A stretch of 64,000 nt of DNA from Caulobacter sp. BK020 (lineage in GTDB: Bacteria; Pseudomonadota; Alphaproteobacteria; Caulobacterales; Caulobacteraceae). The notes beneath the pieces were generated by a model. That model had not been told where the DNA came from. It did not search any database and saw nothing but the letters and a program-made list of their open reading frames with translations. Positions 56,640 through 64,000 of the stretch are shown piece after piece; the stretch's first letter is position 1, and each line of letters begins with the position of its first letter. The translations under genes and the position numbers were made by a program. The stretch spans positions 124,001 through 188,000 of the forward strand of contig NZ_SLZL01000006.1 of assembly GCF_004342605.1 (NCBI RefSeq), in the 5' to 3' direction.

Positions 56640-57958
56640 CAGAGCAGGTCCCGGCGCTTGAGGTCCAGATAGCTCGCCAGCAGGGCCGGCCCGACCTGGT
56701 CGGCCGGCGCCTCGACGATCTCCACGCCCATCCGGCGCAGGCGGGTCACCACCACGTCGCGCTCGCGCAGCAGCGAGGCGGCGACCACGGCCCGCGAGAC
56801 GTCGTCGGCGGTCTCAGGCGCCTTGCGCTCGATCGCCTCCAGCTCCTCGTCGCGCATCATCACGAACAGCACCAGATGCTGGCGCAGCAGGCGGCTGACG
56901 TTCTCCAGCATCAGCTCGGCGCTGGTGCTGTCGGCGATGTCGGTGAACACCACGATCAGCGAGCGCCGCGACAGCTGGCCCGATAGCTGGGTCAGGCCCA
57001 GGGTATAGTTGGTCTCCTCGGTCGAATAGTCGATCCTGGCGGCCAGGCGCTGCAGGGCGCCGAAGGCGTTGGGACCCGAGGTGACGCCGCTGGAGACGTT
57101 GGGCCGGGCGTCGAAGCCGAACAGCCCGACCTTGTCGCCCATCTTCAGCCCCACATAGGCCAGCAGCAGGGTGGCGTTCAGGGCGTGGTCCAGGCGAGGC
57201 CGGCCCAGCAGCGACTGGCTCATCAGCCGACCGGTGTCGATGGCCGCGACGATGTGGTGGTTGCGCTCGACGTGGAATTCCTTGGCCAGCAACGCGCCGT
57301 GGCGGGCCGACTGCTTCCAGTCGATGGCCCGTCGGTTCATGCCGGGACGGAAGTCGGTTAGGGCGTGGAAATCGCTGCCGCCGCCCAGGTCCAGCTGCAG
57401 CCGATGGCCGACCGACGGATCGCGTGAGAACAGCCGCAGCGCCTCTTCCTTGACGCCGGCGATGTCGAGCGTGACCGGGATCACGCGTTCGAGGGCGTCG
57501 TCGCGCTGCTTCCAGGTCAGGCCCAGCGGGCCGCGCCAGCGGGCCGAGACACGGTGCACCCGCCCCTCCCCGCGCCGGACCGCAGTCAGGGTCAGCGGCA
57601 GGGCGGCCCGGCGTTCGTGGGTGCGGGCCCGGCCATGGGCGGGCTCGGCGGCGAGCCGGTCGTCCAGGTCGATGGCGAACTCCACGCTGCCCGGCGCGAC
57701 ACCGCGCGGGAACGAGGCCTGCAACAGGGCCGGCCTGGTCGCGCCGCTGGACAGCGAGCCGGGCGCGATCAGGCCGAGCTGCATCCGGCGCCGGCCAGGA
57801 GCCAGCAGGGCGTCGATGAACAACAGGGCCGCGACCAGGGCGATCCAGGCTGGCCCCACGAGCCACAGCCGGGCCGAGACGAGCGCCGCCGCCGCCAGGG
57901 CCAGGGGCGCGCCCAGGACCATCAGGAAGATCGCTCTCGCGGTCGGATAGATCCGCAC
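56639..57958 (-). CDS. DUF58-domain protein
   Basis: 439 residues from a GTG at 57958. Two membrane helices near the N terminus ([20 protein letters not shown] and the next hydrophobic segment) are followed by the DUF58 core [20 protein letters not shown] and a von Willebrand A-like region ([13 protein letters not shown]). Such proteins are usually encoded with a MoxR ATPase, which is thought to help assemble or remodel them. Confidence 0.92.
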   Translation of the reverse strand: MRIYPTARAIFLMVLGAPLALAAAALVSARLWLVGPAWIALVAALLFIDALLAPGRRRMQLGLIAPGSLSSGATRPALLQASFPRGVAPGSVEFAIDLDDRLAAEPAHGRARTHERRAALPLTLTAVRRGEGRVHRVSARWRGPLGLTWKQRDDALERVIPVTLDIAGVKEEALRLFSRDPSVGHRLQLDLGGGSDFHALTDFRPGMNRRAIDWKQSARHGALLAKEFHVERNHHIVAAIDTGRLMSQSLLGRPRLDHALNATLLLAYVGLKMGDKVGLFGFDARPNVSSGVTSGPNAFGALQRLAARIDYSTEETNYTLGLTQLSGQLSRRSLIVVFTDIADSTSAELMLENVSRLLRQHLVLFVMMRDEELEAIERKAPETADDVSRAVVAASLLRERDVVVTRLRRMGVEIVEAPADQVGPALLASYLDLKRRDLL

Positions 57959-57993
57959 GTCCCGCCCCTAGCCGATCCGGCTCGCGACGGGGC

Positions 57994-58936
<943 letters not shown>

Positions 58937-58950
<14 letters not shown>

Positions 58951-60250
58951 GGGTCATCTCCAGTCTCCACTGATGCCATCGGACGGCGAGCTTCATCAGG
59001 TCGCCGAGGGAACGGACCGTCCGGGTTTCCTCGTCCAGGCGCGAGGCGCTGTCGGCCGCGCCGAAGCGCTGGCCCTGGCGGTCCAGAAAATCGATCAAGG
59101 CCTGGCCCTCCAGGCGCTGGCCGCCGTGCCGCAGGCCGCCCAGAGCGCGGACGGCCGCGGCGCGCTGCAGCTCGGCGTAGCGCGGGGCGAGGGCCGGCTC
59201 GCGGCGGGCCATGCGAATCAGGCCTGCGGAATTGTCGATCAGCGCCTCCTTGCCCAGCGCCAGGGCCCGCTCGCCCCGCCGCACGGCGCGGAAGCGAGCG
59301 GCGGCGTGCAGCCCCATCAGCAGGGCGGCGGCCACCAGGCACAGGGTCGCCCCGACGAACGGGGCCTCGAAGGCCAGTTTCAGGAGGCTCTGCGACCGCG
59401 AAAAGCCGTTGAGGGTGACGTCGAAGGCGATGGTCCGCCCCCGGTCCTGCCGGTAGGCGCTCCCGCCGCCGACGGAGTCGTCGCGCAGCGCCTGCAGGAT
59501 CCGCACCCCGCCGCGCGCCGTGCGGACATCCTTCAGCCCCATGGTGTTCAGAAGGTCGGGATCGGCCAGGAAATAGGTCTCGGTCGGCAGGCGCCGAGCC
59601 AGGACGATCCGCCCCTTGGCGTCGGTCAGCACCGGCGCCAGGCCGGGACCGGACAGGGTTTGCAGGTTCTGGATGGGCCCGGTGTCGAACGCCAGCCCCT
59701 CGGCCGGACCGCCCGGCGCGCCGGTCAGCCTCTGCGGCGCGGCGCCCTTGTCGATCGTGGTCGAGGCCTTGGGAAGGCCGACCGCCTTGAGCAGGCCGGC
59801 CAGGTCCCTGGGCTCCACCGGCTCCAGGCCGCCCACCCAGCCCGGATGGCGCGGATCCAGCCCGCCCGTCCATTTGGGCAGCACCACCAGGGTCCGCGAC
59901 GACAGCTGGGCCGCCTTGACGTAGGCGTCGCGCGACAGGCTGGATTCCGGCGTGAAGATGATCAGGGCGGGCTCCTCGCGACGCAGGTCGCGACGGCTGA
60001 CGATCACCGGCTCGCTCAGGCCGCGCAGCAGCCGCACCATGCCGCCATAGCCGATGGCCGACTTCGACAGGGCGTGGGCCCGGCCGTTGTCGCCCGACTG
60101 CAGGTCCGGCGCATAGGTCGACAGCACCACGAAGGCCGAAAAGCCGAAGATCCCGGCCACGATCATGCCCAGCACGACCTTGGGCGAGAACAGCCCCTTG
60201 TCCCCCTCGCCCGGAACCGCCGTCCCCGGCGCGGCCTGCGCGTCGCTCAT
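58937..60250 (-). CDS. DUF4350-domain membrane protein
   Basis: 437 residues. One N-terminal membrane helix ([19 protein letters not shown], near 24-44) is followed by a DUF4350 region (about 60-200, with [18 protein letters not shown] and [20 protein letters not shown]) and a second helix near 300-320. The fold resembles glutamine-amidotransferase-like domains without a recognisable active site. It lies between DUF4129 and MoxR in the operon, overlapping both. Confidence 0.85.
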
Positions 60251-60906
60251 CGCCAGGCCTCGTTGAAGGCGAAGCCCTCATAGGCCTGGCGGCAGGCTGC
60301 GAATTCGTCGGCGCCGACGGGCCGCCCGCCGAAGAAGCTGCGCTCCACCACCCGGGCGATCTGGCTGAAGGTGCGGCGCACCCGTTCCGGCACGCCGTCC
60401 AGCTGGGCGATGTCGCGGCTGGTCAGGGCCGGCTTGATCAGGTCCGGCCGCTTGCCCTCGATATCCTCGATGCTGCGGAACAGGATCAGGTGCACCGCCT
60501 CGGCGAAGCGGCCGGCGGCCGCCAGGCGGTCGGCGTCCTCCAGCAGGGTCCGGGCCCTGGCGGCGCTGGGCCGCCAGGCCTCGTCGCCCAGGACGGGTCC
60601 CTTGTGCGGTTTCAGCGACGGCCAGCGCGTGGCGATCAGCTCTCGCCCCAGGAAATACAGGATGACCGCCGCCCCCAGGATCAGGCAGCCCCAGAACACA
60701 TAGGTCAGGTAAGGCGCGGCCGCCGCCAGGGCCTTGCCGACCGCCAGCAGCCAGTCGGGAACGTCCGGCGGCTTGGGCGCGGCGGTCGGCTGGAACTGCA
60801 GGTCCTTGCCGCGCAGCAGGGCGTCGTGGGCGCGCGCGAAGGCGTCCGACGCGCCGTCGAAGCCCGGCGACGCCGCGTTGCGATCCACACCAGCCCCCGC
60901 CGCCAA
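60247..60906 (-). CDS. DUF4129-like membrane protein, first gene of the MoxR operon
   Basis: 219 residues from a TTG at 60906; a GTG at 60888 is possible. One central membrane helix (LTYVFWGCLILGAAVILYFL, near 88-107) is followed by a cytoplasmic helical domain with the DUF4129 pattern RLAAAGRFAEAVHLILFRSI and LTSRDIAQLDGVPERVRRTF. The gene overlaps DUF4350 by four bases. An 8-bp inverted repeat at 60930-60962 lies directly upstream. Confidence 0.8.
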   Translation of the reverse strand: MAAGAGVDRNAASPGFDGASDAFARAHDALLRGKDLQFQPTAAPKPPDVPDWLLAVGKALAAAAPYLTYVFWGCLILGAAVILYFLGRELIATRWPSLKPHKGPVLGDEAWRPSAARARTLLEDADRLAAAGRFAEAVHLILFRSIEDIEGKRPDLIKPALTSRDIAQLDGVPERVRRTFSQIARVVERSFFGGRPVGADEFAACRQAYEGFAFNEAWR

Positions 60907-60929
60907 ACGCCGACTCCGTCTTGCCCCGA

Positions 60930-60962
60930 CGACACTGCTAGACGATTCAACTTTCAGTGTCG
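60930..60962. promoter_or_regulatory. Inverted repeat upstream of the MoxR operon
   Basis: CGACACTG (60930-60937) and CAGTGTCG (60955-60962) form a perfect 8-bp repeat with a 17-base, AT-rich centre. It begins 24 bases upstream of the first gene of the six-gene operon. It could be an operator or part of the promoter. Confidence 0.45.
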
Positions 60963-61156
60963 CCTACAACTCGCGCGCCCCGCGCCTCGGGCCGCCGCCC
61001 TTCCTCCCGGTCCGGAGAACCGATTCGACGCAGGCGCCGGATCGAAGCAACCGACGTGAGCGCCCCGGTTCTACCCGCCCTCGGCCCGCGCCCAGGGCAA
61101 GCCGCGACCCGAACCGCCGAAGCGGTGGATTTTAACCAATCATTTCAAGGAAGGTT

Positions 61157-61231
61157 TGGTGGGCCGGCTGGGATTCGAACCCAGGACCATTCGATTAAAA
61201 GTCGAATGCTCTACCACTGAGCTACCGGCCC
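61157..61231 (-). tRNA. tRNA-Lys (anticodon TTT)
   Basis: A 75-base tRNA with encoded CCA. The acceptor stem is GGGCCGG/CCGGCCC with A as discriminator. The D arm contains AGCTCAGTGGTAGAGC. The anticodon loop is CTTTTAA, with the anticodon at 61197-61199. The T arm contains GGGTTCGAATCCC. A TTT anticodon reads AAA and AAG as lysine. Confidence 0.98.
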
Positions 61232-61357
61232 GCATCGACACGGCGGGAGGCCGGTGGAAGCGGCGCGGACCATAGTCGGGGGCCGCCCGGCTCGCAAGCA
61301 TGCTTTCGTGCGCGCAGGGAGATGACGAACGCCGCATCCTGGCGTTAGGTTGGCCGC

Positions 61358-62101
61358 ATGCGCAGTCTGGTGCTTCTCGCGATCGTCGTTCCCCTGCTGG
61401 CCGCCTGCGCGTCCAAGTCGGAGCCCCCGCCGCAGAAGATCCAGACGACCTCGGACGCCAACAAGGACGGCATCACGGGCGCGGCCGGGGCGCCGCTGCG
61501 TGACATGAACCTGCTGCGCACCAAGATTCCGCCGGTTCTGCTGGAGGCGATGGCCGATCCCTACGCCCGCCCGCCCGGCAAGAAAGTCAGCTGCGACGTC
61601 CTGATCTCAATGGTCGCCCCGCTGGACCTGGCGCTGGGCGAGGACGTCGACCGCCGTCCGCCCGAGGATGACGAAGATCTGATGGACCGCGGCAAGCGGA
61701 TGGCCGGCTCGGCGGCGTTCGGCGCCATGGCCAGCGCCGCCCAGGACCTGATCCCGATGCGCGGCTGGGTCCGCAAGCTGAGCGGCGCCGAAAAGCATGA
61801 CAAGCTGGTGCAGAGCGCCATGGCGTCAGGCGCGATCCGCCGCGCCTATCTGAAGGGGCTGGGCGAGGCGCGCGGCTGCGACCCGCCGGCCACGCCCCAG
61901 CACCTGGCCAAGCCCGCCGCGCCGATCGTCGAAAGGCGCTTCCCCTGGCAGAAGGACGAGCCGGCGGCCGAGACCCCGGTGGTCGAAGCGCCCGCGCCGG
62001 CCGTGCCGACGGTCGAGGCGCCGGCCGCGGACACGGCGCCCGAGCAACCAGCGCCTCCGCCCGCCAAGAAGAAGAAAAAACCGTTCTACAAGGTCTGGTA
62101 G
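61358..62101 (+). CDS. Lipoprotein of unknown function
   Basis: 247 residues with a lipoprotein signal peptide (lipobox LAAC, Cys17). DANKDGITG at about residues 33-41 looks like half of an EF-hand loop, but there is only one and it may be chance. The middle (about 50-180) is a mixed soluble domain. The end is proline- and alanine-rich (VVEAPAPAVPTVEAPAAD) with a run of five lysines near the C terminus, which suggests contact with peptidoglycan or the outer-membrane surface. I do not recognise the family. It is the only plus-strand gene between the tRNA and the reductase. Confidence 0.8.
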   Translation: MRSLVLLAIVVPLLAACASKSEPPPQKIQTTSDANKDGITGAAGAPLRDMNLLRTKIPPVLLEAMADPYARPPGKKVSCDVLISMVAPLDLALGEDVDRRPPEDDEDLMDRGKRMAGSAAFGAMASAAQDLIPMRGWVRKLSGAEKHDKLVQSAMASGAIRRAYLKGLGEARGCDPPATPQHLAKPAAPIVERRFPWQKDEPAAETPVVEAPAPAVPTVEAPAADTAPEQPAPPPAKKKKKPFYKVW

Positions 62102-62142
62102 CCGGCTTGACCAGCCTCGACCGCCAGAGAGCCATGGAAGCC

Positions 62143-62199
62143 TTCAGCGGCCGGAACTTGCGGCCGATGTTTTCGGAAAGAGCTTTCGGCGCCGCTGAA
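62143..62199. other. Inverted repeat between the lipoprotein and reductase genes
   Basis: TTCAGCGGC (62143-62151) pairs with GCCGCTGAA (62191-62199), and a smaller CGGCCG/GCGGCCG pairing lies inside. It begins 42 bases after the lipoprotein stop codon and could form a terminator-like structure, though no T run follows. Confidence 0.4.
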
Positions 62200-62271
62200 A
62201 TATGATCGCCGGCTGTCGGGAGTCGTCGATCCGGCCCGTCCTCGCTCCAGGACCAGCAAGAGGAGGAAGCC

Positions 62272-62904
62272 ATGAGGGACCTGATCCTGAAGATGACCAT
62301 GTCGGTCGACGGTTTCGTCAGCGACCTGGAGGGCGCCAACCGGTGGATGTTCGGCGCCCACCCGGAGCCCAAGGCCTGGGGCGTGGACTATATCTGGGAC
62401 GCCAGCCTGCACATCATGGGCGGCCGCAGCTTCCAGACCATGGCCCCCTACTGGCAAACCTCCGCCGACCCGTTCGCCGCGCCGATGAACCAGATTCCCA
62501 AGGCGGTCTTCTCGCGCCAGGGACCGGCGATCCTGGAGACCGCGACCACGACGGCCGCGCTCGACGTCGCCCGGGCTCGGGCGGGGGCCGAACAAGCCGT
62601 GGCGCTGCAGCCCGGCGCGGAGAGCTGGGCCCAGGCCTATGTGGCGAGCGGCGACCTGGCGGAGGAGATCGCGGCCCTGAAGGCCCAGGACGGCAAGCCG
62701 ATCATCGCCCACGGCGGCGCCAGCTTCGCCCGCAGCCTGGTCGCCCAAGGGCTGGTCGACCAGTTCGCCCTGCTCGTCGCCCCGATGGCGCTGGGCAAGG
62801 GCCGGCCGCTATTCTCCGACCTGGCCGCGCCGAGGCCTCTGAAGCTGATCAGTTCGAAAGCGTTCCCCGGCGGCGCGGTGGCGCAGATCTACCGGCCGGT
62901 GTGA
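62272..62904 (+). CDS. RibD/dihydrofolate reductase-like protein
   Basis: 210 residues of the RibD C-terminal/DHFR-like fold: LILKMTMSVDGFVSDLEGAN at the start, LHIMGGRSFQTMAPYW and KPIIAHGGASFARSLVAQGL as NADPH-site segments. Most stand-alone members are reductases of unknown substrate. The ATG follows AGAGGAGGAA at 62258-62267, an excellent ribosome site. It is convergent with tgt, three bases apart. Confidence 0.9.
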   Translation: MRDLILKMTMSVDGFVSDLEGANRWMFGAHPEPKAWGVDYIWDASLHIMGGRSFQTMAPYWQTSADPFAAPMNQIPKAVFSRQGPAILETATTTAALDVARARAGAEQAVALQPGAESWAQAYVASGDLAEEIAALKAQDGKPIIAHGGASFARSLVAQGLVDQFALLVAPMALGKGRPLFSDLAAPRPLKLISSKAFPGGAVAQIYRPV

Positions 62905-62907
62905 TCC

Positions 62908-64000
62908 TTATGCGCCCTGCTGCCGCGCCGCGAAGTCCCGCCGGAACTGTTCGAACCGGCCCTCGGCGATCGCGTTTCGCATGGCCGCCGTCAGGGCCTG
63001 GAAGAAGGCGATGTTGTGCCAGGAGAGCAGCACCTGGCCCAGGATCTCCTCGGCCTTGAACAGGTGGCGCAGATAGGCCTTGGAATAGTCGCGGCTGGCC
63101 GGGCAGTCGCTAGTGGGATCCAGCGGATCCTCATCCTCGGCGTAGCGGGCGTTCTTGATGTTGATCGCCCCGTCCCAGGTCCAGGCCTGGCCGTGGCGCC
63201 CCGAGCGGGTAGGCAGCACGCAGTCGAACATGTCGACGCCCCGCCAGACCGCCTCGACTAGGTCGATCGGCTTGCCTACGCCCATCAGGTAGCGCGGCCG
63301 GTCGGCCGGCAGCATGGCCGGGGCGTAGTCCAGCACCTCGCACATCGCCTCATGCCCCTCGCCGACGGCGAGGCCGCCCAGGGCGTAGCCGTCGAAGCCG
63401 ATCTCCTGCAGCCGATCCGACGACTCCTGGCGCAGGTTGCGGAAGGTCGAGCCCTGCTGGATGCCGAACAGGGCCTGGGTGTCGCGGGTCCCGAACGCGG
63501 CCTTCGAGCGCTTGCCCCAGCGGGCCGACAGCTCCATGCCCTGGCGCGCCCTGGCCTCCTCGGCCGGCCAGGCCACGCACTCGTCCAGCTGCATGACGAT
63601 GTCGCTGCCCAGCAGGTCGGCCTGGATCTCCATCGACCGCTCGGGGCTCAGCACGTGCTTGGAGCCGTCGATGTGGCTGGAGAAGGTGACGGCCTCCTCG
63701 GTGACCTTGCTGATCCCCGACAGGCTCATCACCTGGAAGCCGCCGCTGTCGGTCAGGATCGGCCTGTCCCAGCGCATGAACCTGTGAAGACCGCCCAGGC
63801 GCTTCACCCGCTCGGCCGTCGGCCGCAGCATCAGGTGGTAGGTGTTGCCCAGGATAATGTCGGCGCCCGTGGCCTTGACCTGGTCGACGGTCATCGCCTT
63901 GACCGTCGCCGCCGTGCCCACCGGCATGAAGGCCGGCGTGCGGATGTCGCCGCGCGGCGTCTTCAGCACGCCCGTGCGCGCCGCGCCGTCGGTGGCTTTG
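62908..64000 (-). CDS. tgt: tRNA-guanine transglycosylase (5' end outside the window)
   Basis: At least 363 residues are in the window; the frame continues past 64000 ([17 protein letters not shown]), so the N terminus is missing. It exchanges guanine 34 for preQ1 in queuosine tRNAs. [12 protein letters not shown] carries the catalytic aspartate, [10 protein letters not shown] follows and the nucleophile lies in [19 protein letters not shown]. The zinc site is unusual: the usual CxCxxC is SDCPAS here, so two of three cysteines are serine, while the later histidine (SWHN) is kept. All other motifs are intact. Confidence 0.95.
   Translation of the reverse strand, partial: KATDGAARTGVLKTPRGDIRTPAFMPVGTAATVKAMTVDQVKATGADIILGNTYHLMLRPTAERVKRLGGLHRFMRWDRPILTDSGGFQVMSLSGISKVTEEAVTFSSHIDGSKHVLSPERSMEIQADLLGSDIVMQLDECVAWPAEEARARQGMELSARWGKRSKAAFGTRDTQALFGIQQGSTFRNLRQESSDRLQEIGFDGYALGGLAVGEGHEAMCEVLDYAPAMLPADRPRYLMGVGKPIDLVEAVWRGVDMFDCVLPTRSGRHGQAWTWDGAINIKNARYAEDEDPLDPTSDCPASRDYSKAYLRHLFKAEEILGQVLLSWHNIAFFQALTAAMRNAIAEGRFEQFRRDFAARQQGA

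Noticed and set aside
61367..61490. A true EF-hand calcium-binding protein
   Set aside because: Only one short D-x-N-x-D-G loop is present without the flanking helices or a second loop, so I call the protein only a lipoprotein of unknown function.

Overview
The window is a chromosomal segment of a GC-rich alphaproteobacterium, most probably a Caulobacter or close relative. The evidence is the guaB/MAPEG/rsmB/guaA block, a TamA/TamB pair, an arginine succinyltransferase (AST) operon, hspQ beside phhA, sugar-type TonB receptors and generally tight ATGA gene overlaps. I saw no phage, insertion sequence or CRISPR array. One tRNA gene (Lys, anticodon TTT) is present.

Layout. (1) 1-24.0 kb is an accessory carbohydrate locus interrupted by a drug-efflux module. 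It holds an IclR regulator, a decayed GH3 glycosidase, an SDR dehydrogenase, two paralogous small exported proteins of unknown function (2710-3033 and 16672-17016), a GH2 beta-galactosidase-like enzyme, a TonB-dependent receptor, two tandem TetR regulators, a Tat-exported GH39-like enzyme and a GH106 rhamnosidase-like enzyme. Inserted in it are an RND tripartite efflux operon (6399-12066) and its probable TetR repressor. (2) 24.4-31.6 kb is housekeeping: guaA, an RsmB-type methyltransferase, a MAPEG protein, guaB, rlmE, ppx/gppA and hspQ. (3) 31.7-40.3 kb holds phhA, an acyltransferase/LytTR pair and a five-gene run M20 hydrolase-astA-astD-astB-GNAT. (4) 40.5-46.5 kb is tamA-tamB. (5) 46.7-50.2 kb is a permuted ATP-grasp / alpha-E / transglutaminase trio. 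(6) 50.2-53.0 kb is the sulfate importer cysT-cysW-cysA without a binding-protein gene. (7) 53.0-54.0 kb is a non-coding stretch with REP-like palindromes followed by a strongly structured, unidentified segment. (8) 54-61 kb is a six-gene envelope-type operon (DUF4129, DUF4350, MoxR ATPase, DUF58, SpoIIM-like, RDD). (9) 61-64 kb holds tRNA-Lys, a lipoprotein, a RibD/DHFR-like reductase and tgt, which runs off the window.

How the parts work together. The TonB receptor would bring oligosaccharides containing galactose, rhamnose or xylose/uronic acid across the outer membrane, and the exported GH2, GH39-like and GH106 enzymes would trim them. IclR and the tandem TetR proteins are candidate regulators. 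A recurring motif, CGTnCRATTw, lies in the intergenic regions of this locus and may mark a local regulon. The efflux operon has a palindromic operator at its promoter that fits control by the adjacent TetR gene.

The most interesting items are the paralogous small exported proteins with matching upstream sequences, the structured segment at 53.44-53.87 kb, the M20 hydrolase that may stand in for AstE, the ATP-grasp/alpha-E/transglutaminase trio, and a Tgt that lacks two of its three zinc cysteines. All family assignments come from reading motifs by eye; no database search was run.
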